From IMG/VR virus record IMGVR_UViG_3300033183_000090, positions 1 to 59,057 of that record: 59,057 nucleotides of DNA. One strand, given 5' to 3'. The DNA is from a virus. Within the stretch, counting starts at the first letter, position 1. Each line of letters begins with the position of its first letter. The position numbers and the translations under genes were made by a program. Of this stretch, positions 1-7,629 are shown one piece after another. The notes beneath the pieces are model-generated. The model made no database searches, was not told the origin of the DNA, and saw only the letters and a list, made by a program, of their open reading frames with translations.

Positions 1-2
1 AT

Positions 3-77
3 ACCACAGCGCAGTTCTTTGTGACTTAGCTATGGTGTGTGTCCGAAAGGGGGGTTTTGCGACCCCCCTTTCTTTTT
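3..77 (+). ncRNA. Candidate trans-acting small RNA (left copy)
   Basis: On the + strand, a segment containing ATGGTGTGTGTCC (32-44) is directly followed by a 10-bp perfect GC-rich stem (45-54 with 63-72, loop TTTTGCGA) and TTTTT. This is the usual form of a bacterial small RNA: an unpaired seed plus an intrinsic terminator. The seed is the exact reverse complement of GGACACACACCAT in the ribosome-binding leader of the ATPase gene starting at 5899, and nearly so for several other early genes. No + strand gene lies upstream for the terminator to serve. The start is uncertain: a weak promoter (TGGACT, 17 bp, TACAGT) is visible only beside the right-hand copy, near 58874-58902. The alternative is a decayed leader next to an ordinary terminator. 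Confidence 0.45.
45..77 (+). terminator. Rho-independent terminator (left copy)
   Basis: GAAAGGGGGG pairs perfectly with CCCCCCTTTC across an 8-base loop and is followed by TTTTT on the + strand. On the minus strand the hairpin is followed by TTTCGG only, so it would stop the leftward 141-residue gene less well. It is identical in both terminal copies. Confidence 0.85.
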
Positions 78-78
78 G

Positions 79-504
79 TCATGCCTGCAAATAATGGCGC
101 GACGCCTCATAGAAATTATCGAATTGGGTAAGCACGACATTCTCAACATTCTCACCCAGTACGGTTGCACTAGCGCCAGACTTGATTTGACCCGCCACAT
201 AGCCACGATCACCACCGATGTTGTACGAGCCGAACACCCACTCGCCGTTGGCGTAGCCGCCAGACTTGAGTCGCTTGCTGTCGACCCACTCGCCCTCAAC
301 GCCATACATATTCGTCGCGTTCGCTTTGATCGTTGGCGCTATCTTCAGCTTCACACCAGACCTGCGACTAAAACCACCCTTAGTCTTCGCTCTGGCCGCC
401 GCCGGGTTACCACCCAGTAGCTTCAGCCCGTGGTCGACTACGGCTTTCACTTCGTCTTTCGACATACCGCTCATCACGGTGCAAACTGTATCAACGGTAC
501 TCAT
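79..504 (-). CDS. Conserved hypothetical protein, 141 aa
   Basis: I do not recognise this basic protein. It is mixed alpha/beta, with a lysine/arginine-rich stretch near residues 38-55 and a glycine/tyrosine-rich middle, and has no signal peptide or membrane segment. The start is supported by GAGGAGAACGGAC before ATG. It is the last gene of the leftward early operon and overlaps the preceding gene by 14 bp. The right end of the window carries a second, diverged version of its C-terminus in which five of six codon changes are silent and one is Glu to Asp. That pattern of purifying selection shows the gene is really translated. Confidence 0.75.
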   Translation of the reverse strand: MSTVDTVCTVMSGMSKDEVKAVVDHGLKLLGGNPAAARAKTKGGFSRRSGVKLKIAPTIKANATNMYGVEGEWVDSKRLKSGGYANGEWVFGSYNIGGDRGYVAGQIKSGASATVLGENVENVVLTQFDNFYEASRHYLQA

Positions 505-745
505 GTCCGTTCTCCTCTAGTATTTGACAAACTTTGTCCCTCGCACGACGCATGACTTTCTCTCGCCACTCGTCGTTCTGACAGGCCCACATGACTGCGA
601 ACGCAAGCAGGTGTGTCTTGGTGATGACCTTGTCTACCGCCATGCCAATCTCCACACTCACACCTGCCTCGCTCGTATCGTCTGGCCGAAAGACAAGGAC
701 GACATCGTCCTTGTCCACCTTGATAGTCTTGCGTTCCTCGCTCAC
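491..745 (-). CDS. Hypothetical protein, 84 aa, GTG start
   Basis: This small acidic-then-basic protein begins with a beta-rich half containing the motif DDVVLVFRPDD and ends in an amphipathic helical half. No family is recognised. The GTG start overlaps the stop of the preceding gene in a GTGA arrangement, which implies translational coupling. Its end overlaps the next gene by 14 bp, typical of a compact phage operon. No signal peptide or transmembrane segment is visible. Confidence 0.65.
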   Translation of the reverse strand: MSEERKTIKVDKDDVVLVFRPDDTSEAGVSVEIGMAVDKVITKTHLLAFAVMWACQNDEWREKVMRRARDKVCQILEENGHEYR

Positions 746-1329
746 TCGCCATCCACCTTGATGACATAGTTGCGACCAGTCTCGTCACGGTACACGCCAT
801 TGGCCTTGATGAAGTCAGCGATGTGGTTGACCAACTCGCCACGCTCCAACGACCACTCGTGACCCGAGCGCCAGTACAAACCACGCGCATCCATGGCTTG
901 GCCTATGAACTGTGCGATGCACTGCGTGAACTCCGACCACTTCTCACGACTGATCTCTGCGTCAGCCTTGCCCTTCGCCATGCTGAAGTCAGAGCCGTCC
1001 ATCATGCGCATCAACTGTGCGTAACGAACACCGAGCTTCAACTCCTGCGTCTCAAGCGGGGTGTGCTTGCCCTTAGTCGCAGTGCGGGTAGGCTTGGTCT
1101 CCTTGACTCGGATGTACGAGCCTTCGTATTCCACGATGCCAGTCGTGGTGCGGCGCTTCTCGTTCGGATAGCTGATGTACTTGCGCATCTCGCCATCGAG
1201 CAGTGATTGTTGCTTGGGTGCATGTGTCGGGCAGGGCTTGGCAACCTTAGTCTTGCGCTTGCCCACGCCCAACTTCTCAAGTTCGCCAGATACAACAGCG
1301 TCAACGATTTGTGTGTTTGAATTTTCCAT
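742..1329 (-). CDS. Hypothetical protein, 195 aa
   Basis: The likely start is the ATG preceded by GAGGACACACATC, a member of the leader family shared by this operon. The extra upstream codons of the open frame run through non-coding-like sequence and were discarded. The protein has a basic linker near residues 20-40, a central beta-rich segment containing GIVEYEGSYIRV, and a helical C-terminal half with several Trp residues. The family is not recognised. The leader differs from the fully complementary form by one C-to-T change, which would still pair with the candidate small RNA as a G-U wobble. Confidence 0.7.
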   Translation of the reverse strand: MENSNTQIVDAVVSGELEKLGVGKRKTKVAKPCPTHAPKQQSLLDGEMRKYISYPNEKRRTTTGIVEYEGSYIRVKETKPTRTATKGKHTPLETQELKLGVRYAQLMRMMDGSDFSMAKGKADAEISREKWSEFTQCIAQFIGQAMDARGLYWRSGHEWSLERGELVNHIADFIKANGVYRDETGRNYVIKVDGE

Positions 1330-1342
1330 GATGTGTGTCCTC
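1327..1342 (-). promoter_or_regulatory. Shared translation leader GAGGACACACATCATG
   Basis: The Shine-Dalgarno sequence is joined to an ACACACA spacer before the ATG. It pairs over 13 bases with the candidate small RNA seed if one G-U pair is allowed. Confidence 0.5.
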
Positions 1343-1343
1343 A

Positions 1344-1586
1344 TCAGTTTGTTGAAATGTGCGAGACGCGAATCACGAACTCGCAAGCGGTTACGACTGT
1401 TTCGACTGGCGTGTGCATGACGCACAACCCTTCGCCAACTGCGCAGTCAATTACATCCTTGACCTCGGTGCCATCCGACAGGGTGACATCAACATCAAGG
1501 TCACGAACAGGCAGGTTGCCCTGCCTTGCTTCGTCAAAGAACCGAGCAAGGTACTCGGCTGTACAGTACGCATGATTGTTGCTCAT
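1344..1586 (-). CDS. Hypothetical protein, 80 aa
   Basis: The start chosen is the internal ATG preceded by GGAGCAAATAGC. It lies about 45 bp downstream of a well-formed promoter and operator (1626-1661), so this is probably the first gene of its transcript. The protein is acidic. A short helical N-terminus (AEYLARFFDEAR) is followed by beta-strands with repeated valines (DLDVDVTLSDG). No known domain is recognised and no membrane segment is seen. It is cotranscribed with the three genes to its left. Confidence 0.65.
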   Translation of the reverse strand: MSNNHAYCTAEYLARFFDEARQGNLPVRDLDVDVTLSDGTEVKDVIDCAVGEGLCVMHTPVETVVTACEFVIRVSHISTN

Positions 1587-1587
1587 G

Positions 1588-1812
1588 CTATTTGCTCCTT
1601 TCCAAATGTTTGAGTACGGAAGATATGTCACGATTATGTGACAGATGCAAGTCTAATTCAACTGCGACACCTCGCACACCCCCAACATCGTGTTTCTTAA
1701 TCTTGCGAGCGCGGCAGATGTGGTAGACCGCAACCCAAAAGACGACAGGCTTACGAGGCATGAGGGGATACCAGTACGCAGGGATGTGTGCAGACTTGGT
1801 ACGCTTAGGCAA
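1588..1812 (-). CDS. Doubtful small ORF, 74 aa, TTG start
   Basis: This frame overlaps the stop of the VWA gene and would start at TTG with only a weak ribosome-binding sequence. A shorter version could start at an internal ATG (MPRKPVV). The middle is hydrophobic (VVFWVAVYHICRA) and the rest is basic. Its 3' part coincides with a strong promoter and palindromic operator for the next gene. That makes it as likely to be a regulatory intergenic region as a gene. No family is recognised. Confidence 0.3.
   Translation of the reverse strand: MPKRTKSAHIPAYWYPLMPRKPVVFWVAVYHICRARKIKKHDVGGVRGVAVELDLHLSHNRDISSVLKHLERSK
1626..1661 (-). promoter_or_regulatory. Promoter overlapped by TGTC-N10-GACA operator
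   Basis: On the minus strand, TTGAAT (1656-1661) and CATAAT (1633-1638) are separated by 17 bp. The -10 box lies inside TGTCACATAATCGTGACA (1626-1643), which has perfect six-base arms (TGTCAC/GTGACA). This is one of five promoter regions in the window with operators of this form. A protein bound there would block RNA polymerase at the promoter of the gene starting at 1586. Confidence 0.7.
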
Positions 1813-3922
1813 GTTTCGTACCCTTGCGCACGTTAGTCTGCATCAACTCGCTGTCACGACCATCAGGATCAACCAACAACTTGGCGACCTGATCCACATA
1901 AGTCGTGGCGAACTCTGCGATGTTGTTGATTACGATGTACTCAGGGTAGTAACGACGAACGCTGTCATCGAGGATGCCCAAGCCTACGATGCGGATGCCA
2001 TTGGCACGGCACCACTCGACGCAGTCTCGTGTGTGCTGATGCTCGCACTTAGTCTCCGACGAGTACGCAGGTGAGCCGTCACTCAGCACGAGCATGACCT
2101 TGCGTTCCTCACGTCGATCAAGCAGGCGCTTGGCCGCCATCATAATTGCGTCGCCGTCAGCGTTGGCACCATACGAGTAGTAGGGGATGGCACCCAGTGC
2201 AGAGCGGCAGATGCTCAGCGTGTCATCGTAGCCCTTGAAGATAGGCATCTTGATGTTCTGCAAGCGACCATACTTGGGATCGTAGTTCTCACGATTGGCG
2301 TGCGCTTGCTGTGTCTTCTGCGTCAGGCATGTGTGATGGCCCGAAATCTCAAGCGGTACACCCACGGGATCGAGCGCCTCGGCAATGGCGATGCTTGCCT
2401 GTGCGGACAACTGCAACTTGTCACCCTCCATCGAGCCAGACAAGTCGATCAGGATCGAGAGCGCAGTGTTGACAGCAGTCTCCTCGGTGCGACGACGGAA
2501 GACATTGCCACCGAACTGTACGATGCGTGCGGCGTTACGTCTGACATCCAGTCGACCCGAACGCTTGCCGTTCTCCCAGTAAGTCTGCGCTTGCGCAGTC
2601 AACACACGCTCTAACTTGCGTCGGCATGTACCCAACTGCGAGGACATCATCTTCTTGAGTTCGCCATACTGCTGTGCGAAGCGCTTGGCGTGGTGCTTGA
2701 TGCGCTTGTCGTCACGCCAGTGAACGATGCGATCCTCGCCGGGGGCGAAGACTATGTAGCGTGAAGACTTAGGTCGGTTGGCGTTGATCTCAGCACTGAC
2801 CTGACGGATGACCTGATCTAAGTCTGGGTTCAGCGGTTCAGGCTCGGTGATCTCCGCCTCGCCGTCACCCTCGGTGCCTGACCCACGAGCATTGCCATCG
2901 CCACGGTCATCGTCTGACTGTTGCTCGCCTATCTCTTGACTGTTTGAATAGGACGATGCCTGTTCTTGGTCGCCCTCATTTCCTTGAACATCTCCTTGGT
3001 CACCGTCGCCGGATACGCGAACCCGCCCTGCGCCACCCATATCGTCACCGTTTCCTGACTGGGTTGGCTGTCCGTCTCCACTGCATTGGTTGGCGTCGTC
3101 GCCTTGTCCTTGGCCTTGCTGTCCGTTGCCTTGTCCTTGTTCGGCACTCTTCGCCTCCTGCTCCTGTTGCTGTTGCTTGCGCAACTTGTTCATGTGCTGG
3201 CGCACCACACGCTCGGCTAACTTGGCCGCCTCGATGGAACCATCAAGCGCCTTGGTGCGATTGACCTGACCCATGCCTGCGACACCGTGGTCGAGCGCCA
3301 TGGTTGCGTCCACGATCTTCTCGACTTGCTTGCGGATGTCCTTGGGTAGTAAGTCCAACGCCTCGGTGAGCGACGAGTCGGGGTAGCCTAGTCTGCGACG
3401 GCCTTCCCATGTCACTGCGACTGGCCCGATCTTGCCGAAGTCCTCGACGATGCTCGGGTCTTGCGGGTAAATCTTGTCGATGAACTCGCGGTTGACCTCA
3501 CGAGAAGTCTTGTCGATGGCCTTGGGCATGCCATTGTAAAGAACCTGACCGCCATGCTCAATGCGAACATCCTCGATAGCGTTTGCCATAGCCTTGGTCA
3601 GGTGTCGTCCCTCACGGTGCCATCTACGCATGCGAGGCTTGAGCCTGTCGAAGTCGGTCATCAACTTGTGCAGTGTCTCGTGGTTGGCATAGCCACCCAC
3701 GACTAACGCTTGCCGACGTGTGACCTTGGCGTCGCCGTCGATGGTAGGCAGGATGACGCTGTCGCCATCCGTAGCCGCACCCTCACCAGCGAACGTCACG
3801 TCCGTGTTGTGGTCTCGTGCAATGGTGCGCACGACCGTAGTCGTGGCATCCATCAACTCATTGCCTGTCATAACCTCTGCGTTGAGGTCACCAGACTCAG
3901 GTATGTATGTGACTTTGCGCAT
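1805..3922 (-). CDS. VWA-domain protein, CobT-like partner of AAA+ ATPase
   Basis: This 705-residue protein has a helical N-terminal region, a long Gln/Gly/Asp-rich low-complexity linker (about residues 235-360), and a C-terminal von Willebrand A domain. The metal-binding MIDAS motif DLSGSM lies near residue 492, with a later VLSDGS strand. The order matches CobT-type proteins, the VWA subunits that work with MoxR/CobS-type AAA+ ATPases. It starts 12 bp after the ATPase gene, with leader AAGGAGACACACACATG. No other cobalt-chelatase or cobalamin gene is present, so a role in cobalamin synthesis is unlikely. It more likely remodels or loads a metal or cofactor onto a phage or host target. The function is inferred from fold and pairing only. 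Confidence 0.85.
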   Translation of the reverse strand: MRKVTYIPESGDLNAEVMTGNELMDATTTVVRTIARDHNTDVTFAGEGAATDGDSVILPTIDGDAKVTRRQALVVGGYANHETLHKLMTDFDRLKPRMRRWHREGRHLTKAMANAIEDVRIEHGGQVLYNGMPKAIDKTSREVNREFIDKIYPQDPSIVEDFGKIGPVAVTWEGRRRLGYPDSSLTEALDLLPKDIRKQVEKIVDATMALDHGVAGMGQVNRTKALDGSIEAAKLAERVVRQHMNKLRKQQQQEQEAKSAEQGQGNGQQGQGQGDDANQCSGDGQPTQSGNGDDMGGAGRVRVSGDGDQGDVQGNEGDQEQASSYSNSQEIGEQQSDDDRGDGNARGSGTEGDGEAEITEPEPLNPDLDQVIRQVSAEINANRPKSSRYIVFAPGEDRIVHWRDDKRIKHHAKRFAQQYGELKKMMSSQLGTCRRKLERVLTAQAQTYWENGKRSGRLDVRRNAARIVQFGGNVFRRRTEETAVNTALSILIDLSGSMEGDKLQLSAQASIAIAEALDPVGVPLEISGHHTCLTQKTQQAHANRENYDPKYGRLQNIKMPIFKGYDDTLSICRSALGAIPYYSYGANADGDAIMMAAKRLLDRREERKVMLVLSDGSPAYSSETKCEHQHTRDCVEWCRANGIRIVGLGILDDSVRRYYPEYIVINNIAEFATTYVDQVAKLLVDPDGRDSELMQTNVRKGTKLA

Positions 3923-3934
3923 GTGTGTGTCTCC

Positions 3935-5899
3935 TTATGCAAATACGCGAGATGAAATCTCAAGGATGCGTTGCGTGCAATCCGCAGGTGCGGCGTCGGT
4001 AACCGTAGTCTGCACGGCTTCCTCCATGGCACGCTTGTCACCCATGAGGGGCTTGAAGTGTAGGAAGTACATCGCCATCGCATGCAGGTTACGAGGCGAC
4101 ATGGTCTGGCTGATCTCACCACCAGTGAACGCATTGCGTATCTCGGTAGCGAACTGTGCCATCTCCTTGACCTGACCAGCAGACAGGGCAGGGTACGACT
4201 TAGATAGCAGGCGCTCCTCGTCGTCTTGGTCAAGGTAAGGCACCTCGATGAAGGCACCGAATCGGTTGAGCATCGCAAGGTTCATGGGACGCACGCCCTG
4301 ATACCAACCATGCTCGTCACCCTGACCACGGCTGTTGGCCGTAGCGACGAAGCGGAACAACTCGTGAGGCTTGACCGTGCGACCACCATCCTCGGTCAGT
4401 GTCAGACCCTTGCGCTCAAGCGCCCGCTGAATCACGAACAACACGTCGGGGCGACCCGCATCAATCTCGTCAAGCACGAAGATGCAAGGCTGTTGCATGG
4501 CACGGGGCAGGATACCCTCACGGAACTTAGTCTTGGGCGAACCACCATCGACCGTGATCTCTACACCACCCACGATGTCAGCACGTTCGAGGTTGCTGTC
4601 GAGGTTAAGTCGCTCGATGGGGAAGCCAATGCGTGCGGCGATCTGCTCGGCAAGCGTAGTCTTACCAGTGCCAGTGTGACCGTGAAGCCAGATGTTCTGG
4701 CCGAACTGGATGGCAGACATGAACTTGATGAGGTGACGCAGTCTGAACTGGTACGCAGGGTCAACGTCAGGGCAGTCAGGGTGTTGCACCACATTACCTT
4801 GGTCATCCTTCCACACCAGTGTTGCCACGTCAAAGTCCAACTCCTTGGCAAGCGAACCGTCGGGCTTGGGGAACAGCGTGTTGGCACGCACATGCTTGAC
4901 CTCGTAGGTGAGGGTGCTTGCGTCCACGGTGACCGTGCCAGACTGTGCGACTGGTGCGAACACGGGTGCCGCATTGCGTAGTCGGTCAAGTTCTGCCTGA
5001 AGATCGGCGACGGCAGTCTTGCTAGACACCATCTCGTCGATGAGTGTGTTGATGTCAGACACCTTGCCCTTAGTCGCTTGGCCTAGCAGTGCGTTGACCG
5101 CAGGCAGTAGCGATGCGTCGACGCTCACACCCTGACTGACTGCCGGGGTTGGCTTAGTCTGCTCCGGGGATGGCTCCGGGTCACCAGTTAGCGCACTGAT
5201 GATGTTCTCGACCGCACGACCCTCGCTCGATGGCATGGCCTCGTGATCGGGGATCGAGTTGCCAGACTGGATGTGCAAGTCTACGCCTGCACGCACGGCC
5301 TGTATCTCTGACTCGGTCAGTCGCTCGACTCGGTCAGAATACAACTCAGCCATACGCTTGACGATGTGAGTGCCAATGGTCACCTCATTGCGTGACTCAC
5401 GCACGATGTCAGCGGCTACGAGTACGACGTTGATTGCAGTATCTAGTTGCATGTTAGTTCCTTGTGCTTGGGTTGGTGTGTTGTTGACGATGGCGTCGAG
5501 GTCGGTTGCGATGCGGTTTGGTTGAGTGCAATGCAGGTGATAGCCACGAGCCTTGCCCGAGCCGCGCTCTTTGTTGCAACACTTGCTGTCGTCATTCATG
5601 GCCTCGGTTAGTCGCTCGATGGCCGCCTCTTGGTGACGTGCGTCGTTGTACTCCGCAGACATCAGGATGCCGTGCGCAATGTCAGCGAGTGCATTGCGAT
5701 GGATCATGTCGAGTGTGCGGTTGACGCTGAGACCGACGGCGCTTTGGTACGCCGACCTGTCCTTGTTCTCGAAGACGCCGTTCACCAAGTCACGAGTGTG
5801 CGACTTGATGTGCTTGCGTGCCTCGTTGCCTGACTCTCCGATGACAGCCAGTAGATATTTGGCAAGTGTTTGCGCACTCGCCTTGTCATGTATTCGCAT
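3935..5899 (-). CDS. MoxR/CobS-like AAA+ ATPase, 654 aa
   Basis: The AAA+ module occupies about residues 380-620. Walker A is GHTGTGKT (near 405), Walker B is IFVLDEIDA (near 473), the sensor-like strand is FVATANSRG (near 518), and the Arg-containing segment is MLNRFGAF (near 541). The first 380 residues are helical and not recognised. The gene starts at an ATG with the leader GGAGGACACACACCATG, an exact match to the reverse complement of the candidate small RNA seed. An internal in-frame ATG at 5452, preceded by AAGGAACTAAC, could yield a second product of 505 residues that keeps the ATPase. It is paired with the downstream VWA gene, as in chaperone-like MoxR-VWA systems. Confidence 0.88.
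   Translation of the reverse strand: MRIHDKASAQTLAKYLLAVIGESGNEARKHIKSHTRDLVNGVFENKDRSAYQSAVGLSVNRTLDMIHRNALADIAHGILMSAEYNDARHQEAAIERLTEAMNDDSKCCNKERGSGKARGYHLHCTQPNRIATDLDAIVNNTPTQAQGTNMQLDTAINVVLVAADIVRESRNEVTIGTHIVKRMAELYSDRVERLTESEIQAVRAGVDLHIQSGNSIPDHEAMPSSEGRAVENIISALTGDPEPSPEQTKPTPAVSQGVSVDASLLPAVNALLGQATKGKVSDINTLIDEMVSSKTAVADLQAELDRLRNAAPVFAPVAQSGTVTVDASTLTYEVKHVRANTLFPKPDGSLAKELDFDVATLVWKDDQGNVVQHPDCPDVDPAYQFRLRHLIKFMSAIQFGQNIWLHGHTGTGKTTLAEQIAARIGFPIERLNLDSNLERADIVGGVEITVDGGSPKTKFREGILPRAMQQPCIFVLDEIDAGRPDVLFVIQRALERKGLTLTEDGGRTVKPHELFRFVATANSRGQGDEHGWYQGVRPMNLAMLNRFGAFIEVPYLDQDDEERLLSKSYPALSAGQVKEMAQFATEIRNAFTGGEISQTMSPRNLHAMAMYFLHFKPLMGDKRAMEEAVQTTVTDAAPADCTQRILEISSRVFA
5450..5465 (-). 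promoter_or_regulatory. Possible internal ribosome-binding site and start in ATPase gene
   Basis: AAGGAACTAACATG occurs in frame within the ATPase gene, with good Shine-Dalgarno spacing. Initiation here would give a form lacking about 149 N-terminal residues but retaining the AAA+ domain. Confidence 0.4.
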
Positions 5900-5914
5900 G
5901 GTGTGTGTCCTCCA
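5898..5914 (-). promoter_or_regulatory. Shared translation leader, full match to small RNA seed
   Basis: The leader reads GGAGGACACACACCATG on the minus strand. Thirteen consecutive bases (GGACACACACCAT), covering part of the Shine-Dalgarno and the AU of the start codon, are complementary to the candidate small RNA encoded at the contig junction. Confidence 0.6.
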
Positions 5915-5954
5915 TTTGCGATGATTTGAAAGTTGATCGAACTGATCGCCGAAC

Positions 5955-5987
5955 TTTCCCCCCCAATCCCCCCTTCGGGGGGATAGT
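5955..5987. other. GC-rich hairpin, twin of one at 8700-8731
   Basis: A CCCCCC-TTC-GGGGGG hairpin is preceded on the + strand by AACTTTCC and CCCCAAT. It lies between two leftward early genes. No T-tract follows in either direction, so it is not a standard terminator. It could protect or partition the mRNA just upstream of the ATPase leader. Confidence 0.5.
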
Positions 5988-6199
5988 TAATCCCCTTCCT
6001 GATTGTCATTGCCGAACATGTCAGCGGTTGGTGGTATGTCGTCGACCATACGGATCGACCACGACTTGAACCTGCCATCGCTCAGTGCGCATTGGCGTGA
6101 GGCGATTGCCTCTGCCTCCTCGTAGTTGAGCGTGTTGACAGTGCCGATGACGACTGGCTCGTCGCCCTCGTGTTCATGCAGGCAGAGTGTGTACCTCAT
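5987..6199 (-). CDS. Hypothetical protein, 70 aa
   Basis: The start chosen is an ATG that overlaps the stop of the preceding zinc-ribbon gene. The beta-alpha-beta pattern includes EEAEAIASRQC and an acidic C-terminus ending in NDNQEGD. It resembles small DUF-type phage proteins of the early region, but I do not recognise the family. The gene is followed by a strong GC hairpin before the ATPase gene. Confidence 0.6.
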   Translation of the reverse strand: MRYTLCLHEHEGDEPVVIGTVNTLNYEEAEAIASRQCALSDGRFKSWSIRMVDDIPPTADMFGNDNQEGD

Positions 6200-6405
6200 G
6201 TGTGGTTCACTCCCTTCTTGCCGAAGTGCGCAATGATGCGCTCGGGTATGACATGGACATCGTTGCATGTGTCGCAACAGCGTCCCTCGGATAGCGGCTG
6301 TGCGTTGTGGCCCCAACCTGAGTAGGTGCATCCGCACAGGATGCAGATTTCTGCCTTGGCTTCCTGCTCACGCAGGGCTTCGGCGGCTTCGTGTAGATCG
6401 CTCAT
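6196..6405 (-). CDS. Small zinc-ribbon protein, 69 aa
   Basis: After a short helical N-terminus the protein has CILCGCTYSGWG and, about 17 residues later, CCDTCN. This gives two CxxC-type pairs suited to binding one zinc ion. Proteins with this LCGC...GRCCDxCN pattern ending in VIPERI are common in phage early regions, and their function is unknown. The start is the ATG with GGAGAAAGCC. The reading frame continues upstream but without a ribosome-binding site. The stop overlaps the next start. Confidence 0.7.
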   Translation of the reverse strand: MSDLHEAAEALREQEAKAEICILCGCTYSGWGHNAQPLSEGRCCDTCNDVHVIPERIIAHFGKKGVNHT

Positions 6406-6415
6406 GGCTTTCTCC

Positions 6416-6928
6416 TTAGTGAAACCAGTGTGGTACTGGCGTGTTAGTCCATTGCATGGACATGACATGCGCTTTGTGGTCACGCATGTAGGTGCGGTAG
6501 GCAGTGACAGGCCAAGTTTCGCTCGTCTTGTACTCGTCTGGCATGCACTGCGGGTGGTCGGTTAAGTCGTGATGCTCGAACATGTCCTCGAAGGCTGTGC
6601 TGTTCACGATGTACCGAAACACGACGCGCAACTTGGTGTCAGTCAGGTGTGTCTTGCGAAACCTGCGCTGATACTCGTCGCACATGGCACTGAACAGCGT
6701 GTAGGCGAAGCGATAGTTCTCGGAACTTAGCCCTGCCCACAGCGTGCATGGGTGCTTGGCGTGTGTTGGTTTGTACAGGTCACCGATGGCGGTGTGTACG
6801 CTTGGCGCGATGTTGTGTATCGCAGTCGAGAGCATCTGAGCCTCCTCGATAATCATCTTGCGCAGGTGCTTATCGCAGAGGTCAGTCGCGCACTCGTCGA
6901 CTACATCTGATGTGATGAAACGGTTCAT
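6416..6928 (-). CDS. Conserved phage protein of the CDKH-KM-AQ family, 170 aa
   Basis: The N-terminus carries the pattern LCDKHLRKMIIEEAQMLSTA, followed by the HPCTLWAG and NYRF segments and a C-terminal CMPDEYKTSE...AYRTYMRD. This set of motifs belongs to a widespread phage family of unknown function. Some annotators call it pyrimidine-dimer glycosylase-like, which I cannot confirm from sequence alone. The conserved charged and His residues suggest an enzyme acting on nucleic acid or nucleotides. The start is MNRFI, with GGAGCCAACCA upstream. It overlaps the preceding gene by 4 bp. Confidence 0.75.
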   Translation of the reverse strand: MNRFITSDVVDECATDLCDKHLRKMIIEEAQMLSTAIHNIAPSVHTAIGDLYKPTHAKHPCTLWAGLSSENYRFAYTLFSAMCDEYQRRFRKTHLTDTKLRVVFRYIVNSTAFEDMFEHHDLTDHPQCMPDEYKTSETWPVTAYRTYMRDHKAHVMSMQWTNTPVPHWFH

Positions 6929-7158
6929 TGGTTGGCTCCGCATGTGCATTGGCATGTGCATGTGGCGGCTGGCTTGACTTCGATGCCAGTCACCTCGAAT
7001 GTGGCGTCCTCAAGCCACCACCCGTCAGCAGTTTCGGGGTCTTCGAGTTCGTGGATTTTCTCTGCGTATTTGTGCGCGTCGTCGACGCACTCGAAGTCGC
7101 CTTCGTATTGCCAGTAATGGGTCACCTCTACGGTGAGCAGATACTTGGATTTAGCCAT
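6925..7158 (-). CDS. Hypothetical protein, 77 aa, Cys-rich tail
   Basis: The protein begins with a beta-strand/helix pattern rich in aromatic and acidic residues (HYWQYEGDFECVDDAHKYAE) and ends in CTCQCTCG. The cluster of four cysteines could bind a metal. No family is recognised. The start is fixed by the shared leader GGAGGACACACATCATG. The next gene overlaps it by 4 bp in an ATGA-like arrangement, so the two are probably translated together. Confidence 0.7.
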   Translation of the reverse strand: MAKSKYLLTVEVTHYWQYEGDFECVDDAHKYAEKIHELEDPETADGWWLEDATFEVTGIEVKPAATCTCQCTCGANQ

Positions 7159-7172
7159 GATGTGTGTCCTCC
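7156..7172 (-). promoter_or_regulatory. Shared translation leader GGAGGACACACATCATG
   Basis: This is the same leader as at 1327-1342. It can pair with the candidate small RNA over 13 bases with one G-U wobble. Confidence 0.5.
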
Positions 7173-7177
7173 ATGGG

Positions 7178-7306
7178 TTAGTCTGCGGTTAGGTTGCGTA
7201 AGATGTTCTCGGCCTCACGGCGTGTGCGGCACTTGAACTCGATGTATCCGTCAAGGATGTTGCGGATGGCGTAGCCACGCTTGAGCGTGATGATCTGGTA
7301 CTTCAT
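7178..7306 (-). CDS. Very small protein, 42 aa
   Basis: The start MKYQI overlaps the stop of the preceding gene (GCATGA), indicating coupling. The protein is basic, with a beta-strand-rich first half and the helix RTRREAENILRNLTA at the end. This arrangement is frequent in small phage modulators, but no specific family is recognised. The longer upstream frame is Arg/His-rich, lies antisense-like within the preceding gene and was not used. Confidence 0.55.
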   Translation of the reverse strand: MKYQIITLKRGYAIRNILDGYIEFKCRTRREAENILRNLTAD

Positions 7307-7629
7307 GCCTGCATATCCTCCTCGGTGATGAACTCGATGGTCACGCTGGCGATGCGCTTGCCAAGGACAGGGTCGTCGATGATGTTTGCGACTACGGGAT
7401 ACATGCCGTCGCCGAACCCAGTCGTGACGCAAACGCCTAGACCCTCGTGGCCCATGGCGTAGTAAAACTGTTGCGAGAGTTGACCACGCATGCCTGCGCA
7501 GAAGATGTCCCAGTCGTTGACCTCGCTACGCTCAGACGCATCGTCTGGCAGGACATAGCAAGGGTCGCCGATCCAACACAGACCTGCGTCAACACCGATG
7601 TGGCCGATGATTTGAGTTGTCGTGCGCAT
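7303..7629 (-). CDS. Conserved hypothetical protein, 108 aa (GDPCYV motif)
   Basis: The segment VDAGLCWIGDPCYVLPDD near the N-terminus, together with a central FYYAMGHEGLGVCV, is typical of a phage protein family of unknown function with a conserved DPCYV core. The remainder is beta-rich and acidic. The ATG start overlaps the stop of the preceding membrane protein (TAATG), and the stop overlaps the next gene, so three genes are coupled. No membrane segment or signal peptide is seen. Confidence 0.65.
   Translation of the reverse strand: MRTTTQIIGHIGVDAGLCWIGDPCYVLPDDASERSEVNDWDIFCAGMRGQLSQQFYYAMGHEGLGVCVTTGFGDGMYPVVANIIDDPVLGKRIASVTIEFITEEDMQA

Larger units (their letters stand above)
1..151. 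repeat. Left copy of imperfect terminal overlap
   Basis: This segment aligns without gaps to the last 151 bases of the window. Positions 15-87 are identical, two mismatches lie before that block, and eight lie in the 64 bases after it. Most changes after the block fall in third codon positions of the leftward gene ending at 79. The simplest reading is a circular genome whose contig ends were assembled from two close strains. It does not look like an exact packaging repeat or an att duplication, because a separate attP candidate lies internally beside the integrase gene. Confidence 0.85.

Noticed and set aside
1-151. Terminal repeats read as attL and attR of a prophage
   Set aside because: The copies differ by about 7 percent, while the integrase-linked tRNA-like core lies inside the window. 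The pattern fits contig overlap from strains.
4226-4981. + strand open frame of 251 codons inside the ATPase gene
   Set aside because: The opposite strand encodes intact AAA+ motifs. This frame has no ribosome-binding site or domain.
1805-5899. Cobalamin (cobaltochelatase) biosynthesis genes
   Set aside because: Only the general AAA+/VWA folds are present. No large chelatase subunit or other pathway gene exists in the window.
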